From MVRE01 sp015660965 (GTDB lineage: Archaea; Halobacteriota; Methanomicrobia; Methanomicrobiales; Methanospirillaceae), in NCBI GenBank assembly GCA_050015095.1, contig JBEKCC010000005.1:1-64000 (forward strand): 64,000 nt of DNA, in the 5' to 3' direction. A program made the position numbers and the translations under genes. How positions within the stretch are numbered: position 1 is the first letter of the stretch; the number at the start of each line of letters is the position of its first letter. Positions 1 through 8,235 of the stretch are shown here, piece by piece. The notes below the pieces were generated by a model. That model made no database searches, had not been told where the DNA came from, and saw only the letters and a list, made by a program, of their open reading frames with translations.

Positions 1-240
1 GCGATTGAGAGAGGTACTGACCTGCGCCAGCCTGAAGTGAGCATTGCAATGAGATATCTCATGGAACAGGGTTGGATCAAGAGTAGGGAGAGTAAAGCCG
101 AGAGTAAAGGACGTCCGGTTAAAATATACGAGTTAGCAAAGCCGATCACCGAAATTATGGACGGTATTGAAAAAGCGAAGAAAAAGGAAGCGAACCATCA
201 GCTCCAAATGATCCAGAAGTTACGTGATTACATCCGTTGA
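1..240 (+). CDS. Winged-helix transcriptional regulator, C-terminal part (5' truncated by window)
   Basis: The frame is open from the first base, so the gene begins upstream of the window; about 79 codons are visible. The visible part reads as a recognition helix and wing: 'LRQPEVSIAMRYLMEQGW' followed by a basic turn 'KGRPVKIYEL' and a charged C-terminal helix rich in Lys, Glu and Gln. This matches the MarR/ArsR-like winged-helix regulators common in methanogens, in which the C-terminal helix dimerises. The target is unknown. Its last 21 bases overlap the 3' end of the convergent rpiA gene. The family call is by motif shape only. Confidence 0.6.
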   Translation, partial: AIERGTDLRQPEVSIAMRYLMEQGWIKSRESKAESKGRPVKIYELAKPITEIMDGIEKAKKKEANHQLQMIQKLRDYIR

Positions 241-954
241 TTTTAGTATTCTACACTTTTTTTGCTCTCCCACAATCACAATAGTCTTTTCAGTGTATTG
301 AGTAAATAGACCGTTTTCTACAACACCTGGAATACATGCTAAGGACTTTTCGAGTTCTGACGGATTTTTTATTACTCCAAATGCACAGTCAATGACAAAA
401 TTCCCATTGTCTGTAAGAATGGGGCCGTCCTTTTTGATCCCTTCGCGCAGTACGGGTTTTCCACCCATTCTTTTCAATTGTTCAATTATAGGTGTTACTG
501 CAAATGGTATCACTTCGATTGGCACAGCAGCATCAAGCTGTGATGTCATCTTAGAACTATCAATTACGACGATAAATTGTTTGGCTGCATTCGCGACACA
601 CTTTTCTCTGGTATGGGCGGCTCCTCGCCCTTTTATTAGTTGAAGTTTTGGATCAACCTGATCAGCCCCATCGATTGTAAGGTCAAGTATAGGGTGTTCA
701 TCGAGACTAGTAAGGGGTATGCCAAAATCATATGCACGAAATGCCGTTTGATGTGAAGTTGGAACCCCACAAATAGTAAGTCCAGATTTGATTCGTTTGT
801 GTAATCGTTCCATTACAAAAAAGACTGTTGAACCAGTTCCAAGTCCTATAACCATTCCATCTTCTACAAGGTTCGCTGCTTTGTATCCCACGGTTTTTTT
901 CACTGAATTTATTGTCTGTTTTTTCATCAATCTGAAAGATATCAGTCCCTTCAT
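220..954 (-). CDS. rpiA: Ribose-5-phosphate isomerase A
   Basis: Interconverts ribose 5-phosphate and ribulose 5-phosphate, supplying ribose for nucleotides in the cytoplasm. Family motifs are present: the phosphate loop GLGTGSTV (about residues 37-44), the catalytic GADQVD (96-101) and KGRGAAHTREK (108-118), which corresponds to the KGGGGALLREK of most family members. From the furthest start the protein is 244 aa; family members are about 225-230 aa, so the internal Met10 (start near base 927) may be the true start. The C-terminus overlaps the convergent regulator gene by 21 bases. Confidence 0.93.
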   Translation of the reverse strand: MKGLISFRLMKKQTINSVKKTVGYKAANLVEDGMVIGLGTGSTVFFVMERLHKRIKSGLTICGVPTSHQTAFRAYDFGIPLTSLDEHPILDLTIDGADQVDPKLQLIKGRGAAHTREKCVANAAKQFIVVIDSSKMTSQLDAAVPIEVIPFAVTPIIEQLKRMGGKPVLREGIKKDGPILTDNGNFVIDCAFGVIKNPSELEKSLACIPGVVENGLFTQYTEKTIVIVGEQKKCRILKSTDVIT

Positions 955-1027
955 AATTAAGGATAATGTTTATGAAATGGCAAAAACGAGGCAGGGACCC
1001 TTAGGAAATACGTAAAATTAATAAGAG

Positions 1028-1831
1028 TTATTTTGAAAATATTTTTTTAAATTCGTTGTAAGCAGCAAATGATGTGCAATCGAGAGAGATTGGAGTAATT
1101 GAGATGTTTCCTTTACGGATAGCATGAACATCTGTTCCTTCTTCAGCATCATCAATTAACGGTCCATTAATCCAATAATAGGGACGCCCCCGGGGATCTA
1201 ATCTCTGTTCAACACCGGTTTTGAATAATTTTCTCGCAAGCCGTGTAATTTCGTAACCTCCTGTTATTTTTGAGGGAATGTTTACATTGATTACGTCAGC
1301 GTGATCACCAAACCCATTTTTAAGGACACGGGAAACAACATCCCGTATAACCTTTTTTGCCGGTTCAAAACTCTGACTATGGTGTCGGGGATCATCAAAT
1401 TTGTCTCCTTGATCCTTAACTTGAAGTGAAAATGCGATTCCCTTAGTACCTTGATTAGAGGCTTCAAGGGCCGCCCCAACTGTTCCCGATGTCATAATAG
1501 ATTCAAAAGAGAGGTTTTCACCGATATTTATACCGCTCACAACTAGCGTTGGGTTGAGCTTAAGCGAATAGAGACCGATAATAACTGCATCGGTCGGTTT
1601 TCCTGCAACTGAATAGGCCGCTACATCGTTAATCATAATTTTATTTGCTCGTATTGGTTCAAAAATTGAAATCGACCTACCGATCGCACTTTGTTGAGTT
1701 GCTGGAGCTACAATCGTCACATCAGCAATATCGGACAATGCCTCATAGGCAGCCCAAATACCAACTGAATTGACACCGTCATCATTTGTCAGCAGGATCG
1801 AATCTCTCATGCTCATCTTCTTTGCATTCAC
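1028..1831 (-). CDS. surE: 5'/3'-nucleotidase SurE
   Basis: Metal-dependent phosphatase that dephosphorylates nucleoside monophosphates and is linked to stationary-phase survival. The N-terminal signature ILLTNDDGV carries the metal-binding Asp pair (about residues 17-18). The family motifs QSAIGRS and SGINIGENL follow, then the swapped C-terminal segment. At 267 aa it has the usual SurE length. In-frame ATGs at codons 1, 6 and 8 leave the exact start open. It is divergent from mfnD, with about 60 bases between them holding both promoters. Confidence 0.93.
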   Translation of the reverse strand: MNAKKMSMRDSILLTNDDGVNSVGIWAAYEALSDIADVTIVAPATQQSAIGRSISIFEPIRANKIMINDVAAYSVAGKPTDAVIIGLYSLKLNPTLVVSGINIGENLSFESIMTSGTVGAALEASNQGTKGIAFSLQVKDQGDKFDDPRHHSQSFEPAKKVIRDVVSRVLKNGFGDHADVINVNIPSKITGGYEITRLARKLFKTGVEQRLDPRGRPYYWINGPLIDDAEEGTDVHAIRKGNISITPISLDCTSFAAYNEFKKIFSK

Positions 1832-1890
1832 CCCACAAATACTTCACCTATTGGATAGGGTAATCTCTCTTCATGATCTAAAGATTAGAG

Positions 1891-2778
1891 ATGAGAACAC
1901 TGCTGGCAGAATATACACTATCGCATGAACCAACCCTAGCACTCGAAGGTGCAGCGATGCTAAGTGTTCTATCAAGTAGTTTCAAACGATGTGGATATGA
2001 TGTTGTCATTCCAGAAAATGGAGATTTTGGGGATGAAATTTCACATCTTGCTCCATCCTGTGATTTTGGATTGGTCATAGCACCAGATCACTTGCTCCCG
2101 AAGTACACAATGATCATTGAGCAATACTCTCACAATATCGGTTGCGGAAGTATGAACGCAGCTATCTGTGCTAACAAAGTCAAGACAGCAAAAATTCTTC
2201 GGGAACATGGCATACCAGTCCCCAAGGAAATAAAATCTGGATTACGCGTAATCAAACCAGTTACTGGATGTGGATCACAAGGAGTGAGGTTGAGCGATCA
2301 GATTGACGGTAAAGATGAATTTGGTCAGGAATATATCAAAGGGGATTGCCTTTCCGTGAGCTTAATTGCGAGCAGAGTCGTGGGAGAAGCTTGTTTGTAT
2401 TTCTCTGGAATTTCTCCTCTCGTTCTCGCAATAAATCGTCAAAATATCAAAATTGATGGTGGTGGTGTATTCCATTATCTCGGTGGTGAAACTCCAATAG
2501 ATCATCCTAGAAGTGCCGAAATTATCCAAATAGCACAAAAAACGGTTAGTGTCCTCGGGTGTCAAGGTTACTGCGGTGTAGATGTTATAGTTTCAGACAA
2601 AGTGTATGTGGTTGATGTAAATCCCCGCATTACAACAAGCTTGATCGGGATTACTGCTTGTATGAGAGAAGAGATTGCAGAGTTACTTGTATCTGCTTCG
2701 AAGGGGAATGCAGCAGATCAGGTTCATTTGACCGGTAAAGTGCGATTCAATAAAAAGGGGGGGGTCGTCCCTATATGA
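1891..2778 (+). CDS. mfnD: ATP-grasp ligase, probable tyramine--L-glutamate ligase of methanofuran synthesis
   Basis: Predicted to join the gamma-carboxyl of glutamate to tyramine with ATP, an early step in building methanofuran, the first C1 carrier of methanogenesis. The 295-aa sequence has ATP-grasp features: a Lys-containing 'LRVIKPVTGCGSQGV' nucleotide-binding region (about residues 118-132), and the magnesium-binding 'VVDVNPRITTS' segment near residue 250. The assignment rests on the fold, the length and the tight coupling with the mfnF-like gene: the stop overlaps the next start as ATGA. Other ATP-grasp ligases look similar, so the precise substrate is inferred from family and context. 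Confidence 0.75.
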   Translation: MRTLLAEYTLSHEPTLALEGAAMLSVLSSSFKRCGYDVVIPENGDFGDEISHLAPSCDFGLVIAPDHLLPKYTMIIEQYSHNIGCGSMNAAICANKVKTAKILREHGIPVPKEIKSGLRVIKPVTGCGSQGVRLSDQIDGKDEFGQEYIKGDCLSVSLIASRVVGEACLYFSGISPLVLAINRQNIKIDGGGVFHYLGGETPIDHPRSAEIIQIAQKTVSVLGCQGYCGVDVIVSDKVYVVDVNPRITTSLIGITACMREEIAELLVSASKGNAADQVHLTGKVRFNKKGGVVPI

Positions 2779-3710
2779 TTGGTATCGATGTTGGGGGAGC
2801 TAATCTCAAACTGGTAGATGACACAGATATTATTATACACTACTGCCCACTTTGGAAAGGAGCACCATTAGTCTCTCTTCTCGAAAAACATCGAACCCAA
2901 TCGAACAATCTAGCAGCCGTCGTTATGAGTGGCGAACTTGCCGATTGTTTTAGAGAAAAGTCTGAAGGTATCTCCTTTATTGTCCGATCAGTTAAAAAAG
3001 TATTTCCCAATGCTAAGTTTTATGGCACTGATGGATTGTTTCATAACGATGCCGTGCCACAGCTTGCTGCCGCTAATTGGTTAGCATCTGCTGATTATCT
3101 TAGGACAATTTATCCAGATGCAGTACTCCTCGATGTCGGAAGTACGACGACTGATATAATCCCCCTCTCATTATTTTCTAATTTGAAAGGTCTGACTGAT
3201 ATTAAACGTCTTCAGAAAGGTTATCTTATTTATACGGGGTTACTCCGCACAAGCATCCCTACACTTTTACGAACGGTTACTATCGACGGTATACCGACAC
3301 CATTAAGCTCAGAATTTTTTGCAATAAGCGCTGACGTCCATCTTGTTCTCAGTCATATTAAACCCAATCAATACTCGTGTGATACCCCAGATCAAAAAGG
3401 GAAAACTAAGATATCAGCACTCCGTCGTTTGGCCCGTGTGGTTTGCGCAGATTTAGATGAGATAGGAAAACAAAATGCTCTTGGAATTGCTGACCAATTC
3501 TGGCAAGCCCAAAGAAACGTTATCTGTGATCAAGTACGAAAAGTCATGCTTGATTCCAATTCATCTAAAGTGATAATTTCCGGGATCGGTTCAGAACTTT
3601 TTGTAAATGATCTTGATGGAATAGATCTCTCAGAAAAACTTGGGCAAGTTGCAAATGCATTACCTGCCTTTGCGGTAAAAGAGGTGGCATTACGAGACCA
3701 TATATTGTAA
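2775..3710 (+). CDS. mfnF: Actin-fold (hydantoinase/sugar-kinase-like) protein, probable MfnF of methanofuran synthesis
   Basis: Belongs to the 'H4MPT-linked C1 transfer pathway protein' family, whose characterised member MfnF couples the furan and tyramine-glutamate halves of methanofuran. Seen in the sequence: an N-terminal phosphate-1 motif MIGIDVGGANLKL (residues 1-13) and a second motif LLDVGSTTTDIIPL (about residues 118-131), both typical of actin-like ATPase folds, and a C-terminal 'KVIISGIGSELF' adenosine motif. Length 311 aa. It starts inside the mfnD stop codon (ATGA), so the two are probably translationally coupled. Confidence 0.75.
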   Translation: MIGIDVGGANLKLVDDTDIIIHYCPLWKGAPLVSLLEKHRTQSNNLAAVVMSGELADCFREKSEGISFIVRSVKKVFPNAKFYGTDGLFHNDAVPQLAAANWLASADYLRTIYPDAVLLDVGSTTTDIIPLSLFSNLKGLTDIKRLQKGYLIYTGLLRTSIPTLLRTVTIDGIPTPLSSEFFAISADVHLVLSHIKPNQYSCDTPDQKGKTKISALRRLARVVCADLDEIGKQNALGIADQFWQAQRNVICDQVRKVMLDSNSSKVIISGIGSELFVNDLDGIDLSEKLGQVANALPAFAVKEVALRDHIL

Positions 3711-3751
3711 GCCTCATTCTTCTTGCTGGTTCACTTGTATTAACTGTTATA

Positions 3752-3934
3752 ATGTGGCTCCTACGCCTACCGTTCTTCTTTTTATTTTTATTTATCCCAC
3801 TCATTCCTTTTTTTAGAGGAAAACAGAGGAACCGCAGGTGTCCTATATGCGGATGGGAAACCACAGGCAGCGAGCGCTTCTGCCCCTTCGATGCAACCCC
3901 CCTCACCGAGGCGGGCGGCAAGCGTGGAGAGTGA
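3752..3934 (+). CDS. Small membrane-anchored zinc-ribbon protein
   Basis: This 60-aa ORF has an N-terminal hydrophobic stretch (residues 2-20, Phe/Leu/Pro-rich) followed by a basic patch and a treble-clef-like motif 'CPICGWETTGSERFCPFD' that could bind zinc. That order suggests a membrane-tethered zinc ribbon. No clear ribosome binding site precedes the ATG. The gene overlaps the 3' end of the opposing ORF by about 147 bases. Its 5' half is AT-rich and its 3' half GC-rich, so it straddles a composition boundary. Its function is unknown. Confidence 0.5.
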   Translation: MWLLRLPFFFLFLFIPLIPFFRGKQRNRRCPICGWETTGSERFCPFDATPLTEAGGKRGE

Positions 3935-4495
3935 GATTATTGAGATCGGGAGCCGGACCCCGAATACGTCTGCTGTGGGAATAACCCCAGACCGGTTGAG
4001 GGCAAACTTCCGGACGCTCATCCGATCGACAGCAACGCCCGCTTCTGCAAGGTAGGTGGCGGCGCGTGAAAACGGCATGGTTGCTGAGAATGTGATGCAG
4101 AGATCGACAACTGGCGCCCCGATCCGTGTCCCCGGATAGAACGGTTCATCGGCAAAGACTACCTTTTTACACTCGCGACAGGCAAACCGTTTTACAAAGA
4201 CATGGACAGGATGTCGTCCTTTACCGTCCAACAGGACTGCAAACTGTTTTTTCTTGGTATCGTACCCTGATATCGCGCCGCCGCATAATGGACAGTTACC
4301 CCTTGAATCAAATACCGTACCGTCGCATGCTGTCAGTGCCGCCTGGATAATATCTGCGAGCATGGGGGGGATTCGGGGTTTTCTCATACGATGGCTGCAC
4401 CTTCTGTTTTTTTTATGGCAGATATGGAGGGGGTTATTTTTGTCCCATACTTCCACAGGTAATGAAGCATTCTCTTTTATTACGTATGAACCCAC
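3788..4495 (-). CDS. Conserved-looking protein with two Cys pairs; function unknown
   Basis: 235-aa ORF. Two Cys pairs (NCPLCGG near residue 68 and CRECKK near residue 105) resemble a split zinc ribbon around a beta-rich segment. The following 'VVDLCITFSATMPFSRAATYLAEAGV' reads like a helix-turn-helix or core helical segment, giving a general resemblance to zinc-ribbon/HTH proteins of the transposase type, but no DDE residues are evident. The start is uncertain; an internal Met (residue 37 or 44) just before the conserved-looking part is possible. The last 50 residues are antisense to the small zinc-ribbon gene and may be read-through past a recombination junction. Confidence 0.55.
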   Translation of the reverse strand: MGSYVIKENASLPVEVWDKNNPLHICHKKNRRCSHRMRKPRIPPMLADIIQAALTACDGTVFDSRGNCPLCGGAISGYDTKKKQFAVLLDGKGRHPVHVFVKRFACRECKKVVFADEPFYPGTRIGAPVVDLCITFSATMPFSRAATYLAEAGVAVDRMSVRKFALNRSGVIPTADVFGVRLPISIISLSTLAARLGEGGCIEGAEALAACGFPSAYRTPAVPLFSSKKRNEWDK

Positions 4496-4530
4496 CGCTA
4501 TTCATCAATTTTACATAAAATTTCAGTATG

Positions 4531-4569
4531 CTTAAATAATGTTATGTACAGAGCATTGTCATCCGAGGT
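4531..4569 (+). promoter_or_regulatory. Putative fdhA promoter and ribosome binding site
   Basis: An archaeal TATA-like box CTTAAATAA lies at 4531-4539. Transcription would be expected about 25 bases downstream, near 4558. GAGGT at 4565-4569 is a good Shine-Dalgarno match six bases before the ATG at 4576. The prediction is by inspection only. Confidence 0.45.
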
Positions 4570-4575
4570 TAGAAC

Positions 4576-6639
4576 ATGGACATGAAATACGTACCAACAA
4601 CATGCCCGTACTGCGGTTGTGGTTGCGGCTTTAACCTTGTTGTCCAGGACAAGAAGGTTGTCGGCGTCGCACCATGGCACCGCAGTCCCGTCAACGAGGG
4701 CAAGCTCTGCCCCAAGGGGAATTACGCGTATGAGTTCGTCAACAGCCCTGACCGGCTCACAAAGCCGCTGATCAAGAAGGACGGCAAGTTTGTCGAGGCG
4801 AGCTGGGACGAGGCATACAAGCTGATCGTTTCGAAGTTCAAGTCCTACAAGGGCGACGAGATGGCGTGCCTCTCATCTGCACGTGTCTCCAACGAGGAGA
4901 ACTACCTGATGCAGAAATTCGCCCGGGCGGTCTTGAAGACGCCCAACATCGACCACTGCGCCCGGCTCTGCCACGCATCCACGGTCGTCGGGCTTGCCGG
5001 GGCGTTTGGATCCGGTGCGATGACCAACTCAATCGGTGACATCGGTGAGTCCAAGTGTATCTTTGTGATCGGCAGCAATACCTTTGAGCAGCACCCGCTG
5101 ATCGGGCGCCAGATCATGCTCGCCAAGCAGCGCGGCGCAAAAGTGATCGTTGCCGATCCGCGGTTCACCCCGACGGCAAAGCAGGCTGACCTGTATATGC
5201 CGTTCTACTCGGGGACGGATGTAGCAATCCTCAACTGTATCATGCAGCAGATCATCAAGAATGGCTGGGAAGACAAGGAGTTCATCGCAAAGCGGACAAA
5301 GGATTATGATAAGTTCAAGGAAGTCGTGATGAAGGACACGTACTCGCTTGAGAACGTCTCCAAGATCAGCGGCATTCCGGCAAAGGATCTTGCTACTGCG
5401 GCGGAGTGGATCGGAAAGGCAGAGTCCAGCAACGTTCTCTACTCGATGGGTATTACCCAGCACACCGTTGGTGTGGATAACGTCAAGTCAACTGCAAACC
5501 TCCAGATGCTCACCGGTAACCTCGGCAAGAGGGGCGGCGGTGTCTGTGCACTGCGTGGCCAGAACAACGTGCAGGGAGCCTGCGATATGGGTGCGCTCGC
5601 GAACGTGTACTCCGGGTACCAGTCAGTGATCGTCCCCGAGATGCGCAAAAAGATGATTGATGCATGGGGCTGCGACATCGCGGAAGGCAAAGTCGGGCTA
5701 ACGGTCACCAAACTGATCAATACGCTCGCTGACCAGCCCGGGACAATCAAGTGCGTCTATATCATGGGCGAGAACCCGATGATCTCCGACCCGGACCTCC
5801 ACCACGTAGAAAAGGGATTAAAGAACGTCGAATTCATGGTCGTGCAGGATATCTTCATGACCGAGACTGCAGAACTCGCAAATGTCGTTCTTCCGGGCGC
5901 ATGCTACGCAGAACGTGACGGCACCCAGACCAGCACCGAACGTCGTGTCCAGAAATGGAGGAAAGCGCAGGACCCGCCCGGAGAGGCAAAGGCAGACTGG
6001 CAGATCATCTGTGAGCTCGGAAAGGTAATGGGATACGAGAAGCAGTTCCCGTTCAAGAGCGCAGAAGAGATCTTTACCGAAGTTGCGAAGGTTACCCCAT
6101 CGTACGGTGGCATGGACTATACACGTCTCGAAAAGCCCGAAGCACTTCACTGGCCCTGCCCGACAAAGGAACACCCGGGCACACCCATCCTCCACAAGGA
6201 GAAGTTTTCACACCCTGACGGACTTGGGATCTTTACACCAATCGAATTCAAATACCCGGCGGAAGTGCCCGACAAGGACTACCCGCTGATCCTGACTACC
6301 GGACGCTGCATCTGGCAGTGGCACACCGGCACGATGACCCGCCGCTCGGAGAACCTCGAGCGCGAGGAACCAACGGGATGGGTCGAGATCAACCCCGAAG
6401 ACGCAAAGGCACTAGACATCAAGGACAAGGAGATGGTCCGTGCTGTCACCCGTAGAGGGCAGATCGATATCGGTGCCCGCGTAACAAAGGACATCAAGAA
6501 GGGAGAGGTCTTCATACCGTTCCACTATGCTGAATGCGCTGCAAACCTGCTCACCAACAACGCACTCGACCCTGTTGCGGCTATTCCGGAGTTCAAGGCC
6601 TGTGCTGTGAGACTCGAGAAGATCGCGGAGGCGAAGTAA
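4576..6639 (+). CDS. fdhA: Formate dehydrogenase alpha subunit (F420-type, molybdopterin)
   Basis: Catalytic subunit that oxidises formate to CO2 at a molybdenum or tungsten bis-pterin site and passes electrons via a [4Fe-4S] cluster to FdhB. Cluster ligands are visible as C10, C13, C17 and C45 ('TTCPYCGCGCG' and 'LCPKGNY'). The metal ligand position, in 'HCARLCHAS', is Cys132, so this is the cysteine form, not the selenocysteine form. At 687 aa it is full length. A good Shine-Dalgarno (GAGGT) supports this start, though Met3 is possible. It lies one base before fdhB in an operon. Base composition is much richer in GC than most of the window. Confidence 0.96.
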   Translation: MDMKYVPTTCPYCGCGCGFNLVVQDKKVVGVAPWHRSPVNEGKLCPKGNYAYEFVNSPDRLTKPLIKKDGKFVEASWDEAYKLIVSKFKSYKGDEMACLSSARVSNEENYLMQKFARAVLKTPNIDHCARLCHASTVVGLAGAFGSGAMTNSIGDIGESKCIFVIGSNTFEQHPLIGRQIMLAKQRGAKVIVADPRFTPTAKQADLYMPFYSGTDVAILNCIMQQIIKNGWEDKEFIAKRTKDYDKFKEVVMKDTYSLENVSKISGIPAKDLATAAEWIGKAESSNVLYSMGITQHTVGVDNVKSTANLQMLTGNLGKRGGGVCALRGQNNVQGACDMGALANVYSGYQSVIVPEMRKKMIDAWGCDIAEGKVGLTVTKLINTLADQPGTIKCVYIMGENPMISDPDLHHVEKGLKNVEFMVVQDIFMTETAELANVVLPGACYAERDGTQTSTERRVQKWRKAQDPPGEAKADWQIICELGKVMGYEKQFPFKSAEEIFTEVAKVTPSYGGMDYTRLEKPEALHWPCPTKEHPGTPILHKEKFSHPDGLGIFTPIEFKYPAEVPDKDYPLILTTGRCIWQWHTGTMTRRSENLEREEPTGWVEINPEDAKALDIKDKEMVRAVTRRGQIDIGARVTKDIKKGEVFIPFHYAECAANLLTNNALDPVAAIPEFKACAVRLEKIAEAK

Positions 6640-6640
6640 C

Positions 6641-7894
6641 ATGGCAAAGAAAGGCGATATGTTCTACGCATGGACCAATGATGCGGAGATCAAAAAGAAG
6701 GCAGAACTCGGGGGCGCGGTCACCGGGCTCTGGAAGTACGCGCTCGAGTCAAAGATGGTGGACGCAATCCTTGCCATCAAGAAGGGTATCGATCTCTACG
6801 ATGCCCAGCCCGTGCTTATCAAGGACCCCAAGGAACTTGCTCAGACCGCCGGATCACTCCACTGCGGTACCCTCCTCCTTCCCAAGCTGGTCAAGAAGTA
6901 CCTCGAAGGCGCGGAGAATATGAAGCTTGGCGTGACGGTCAAGGGGTGTGACGCGATGGCATTCTATGAACTTGCCAAGCGCAAGCAGATCAACCTTGAC
7001 AACGTCATACTGATCGGCGTTAACTGCGGCGGTTCGGTCAGCCCGATGCCCGCCCGGAAGATGATTCTCGACAAGTTCGGCGTCGATCCAGACAAAGTAC
7101 ATAAGGAAGAGATTGACAAGGGCCAGTTCATCATCGAGTACGAGGGAGGACACAAGGGCATCTCCATCGACGAGCTCGAAGACGCCGGCTACGGGCGCCG
7201 CAGCAACTGCCGGCGCTGTAAGATGAAAGTCCCGCGGCAGGCGGATCTCGCGTGCGGGAACTGGGGTGTCATAGGTGACAAGGCGGGCAAGGCGACCTTT
7301 GTTGAGGTCTGCAGCGAAAAGGGTGCAAACCTACTCAACGGTGCGGTCAAGGCAGGCGTGATCACCACCGAGGCACCGAACCCCAAGGGACTCGAGATGC
7401 GGGGCAAAGTCGAGAACGCAATGTTCAAACTTGCCGACAAGTGGCGCAAGAGAGACTTTGAGGCGCTCGGCGAGGGCACGGCCCGGCTCAAGAAGATCAT
7501 GCAGGAGACGAGCCGCTGCATCAAGTGCTACTCGTGCATATTAGCCTGTCCTATCTGCTACTGCGTAGACTGCACAACGAAAAATCCGGCGTACGTGAAT
7601 CCCGGGCAATTACCACCGAATTTCATGTTCCACCTCATTCGATTTGCACACATCGCAGACTCGTGTGTCAACTGTGGCCAGTGTCAAGAACTTTGCCCTG
7701 CAGAAATTCCCAATGCATTGTTCATGCATGCTCAACAAGTAGAGCTTGAAAAAATGTTCGGACATGTTCCAGGTGTCGACATGTCACTACCACTACTTGC
7801 ACTTGTTGAAGAGAAAGAGGAACGTGCACGGCTGCATAATACCGGAGATGACCAGATTTTCCTTAACGTGTTCAATCCGGTATCAAAACACTAA
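6641..7894 (+). CDS. fdhB: Formate dehydrogenase beta subunit (F420-reducing, FrhB-like)
   Basis: Flavin/iron-sulfur subunit that transfers electrons from FdhA to coenzyme F420. The N-terminal two thirds match the FrhB/FdhB family ('VKGCDAMAFYELAKR', 'GVNCGGSVSP', 'GRRSNCRRCKMKVPRQADL', 'CGNWGVIG'). Two ferredoxin-like [4Fe-4S] motifs follow: CIKCYSCILACPICYC near residues 294-309 and CVNCGQCQELCP near 342-353. Length 417 aa. Codon use changes sharply around base 7,540-7,600: upstream codons end mostly in G or C, downstream they become AT-rich like the surrounding genome. The reading frame is intact across this change. Confidence 0.95.
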   Translation: MAKKGDMFYAWTNDAEIKKKAELGGAVTGLWKYALESKMVDAILAIKKGIDLYDAQPVLIKDPKELAQTAGSLHCGTLLLPKLVKKYLEGAENMKLGVTVKGCDAMAFYELAKRKQINLDNVILIGVNCGGSVSPMPARKMILDKFGVDPDKVHKEEIDKGQFIIEYEGGHKGISIDELEDAGYGRRSNCRRCKMKVPRQADLACGNWGVIGDKAGKATFVEVCSEKGANLLNGAVKAGVITTEAPNPKGLEMRGKVENAMFKLADKWRKRDFEALGEGTARLKKIMQETSRCIKCYSCILACPICYCVDCTTKNPAYVNPGQLPPNFMFHLIRFAHIADSCVNCGQCQELCPAEIPNALFMHAQQVELEKMFGHVPGVDMSLPLLALVEEKEERARLHNTGDDQIFLNVFNPVSKH

Positions 7895-8235
7895 ATTTTT
7901 TATTTTTATTGAGATTTCCCTTTTTCAACAAGATTTTATCGGTTTTTTTATTCGCGCGCTTCTATTTTTTTGATATTCTTTAAATAGAGCCCTTTTGTAG
8001 AATATTTTTTTATTCTAACTTTATATTGAAATTTATGTTAACATAATTAAAAAATAAATTTAAAATAGTTAACTTGGATATTTTCTCAAAATAAAAATTA
8101 TGCAAATAAAGAGCCATCTTTCACAAACAATCCGATAATTATTAATATTCACTAAAAAAATTTTGATTTAACCTATACACGAACTAATTTAAAATGTTGC
8201 TGGTATAGGTGGATGTTTAAGAGGTGTTTGAAAAA
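7895..8235. other. AT-rich intergenic region upstream of fdhC
   Basis: About 340 bases without a credible gene. T-rich stretches just after the fdhB stop (7896-7930) could terminate transcription. Several TATA-like strings occur, for example around 7979-7987 (CTTTAAATA) and 8184-8194 (AATTTAAAA). The last one is positioned to drive fdhC. No RNA gene was recognised. Confidence 0.4.
8221..8226 (+). promoter_or_regulatory. Ribosome binding site that favours the ATG start of fdhC
   Basis: GAGGTG at 8221-8226 is nine bases before the ATG at 8236. It also contains or abuts the alternative GTG start at 8224, which would then lack a ribosome binding site. The later ATG is therefore preferred. Confidence 0.55.

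Noticed and set aside
3788..4495. Transposase of an insertion sequence
   Set aside because: Although Cys pairs and a helical segment suggest it loosely, there is no DDE set, no inverted ends and no target duplication.
4966..4980. Selenocysteine form of FdhA
   Set aside because: The metal-ligand position encodes Cys (TGC) in HCARLCHAS, so no UGA recoding is needed.
5029..5463. Long open frames antisense to fdhA
   Set aside because: They arise from the high GC content of fdhA, lack family motifs and ribosome sites, and overlap a certain gene completely.
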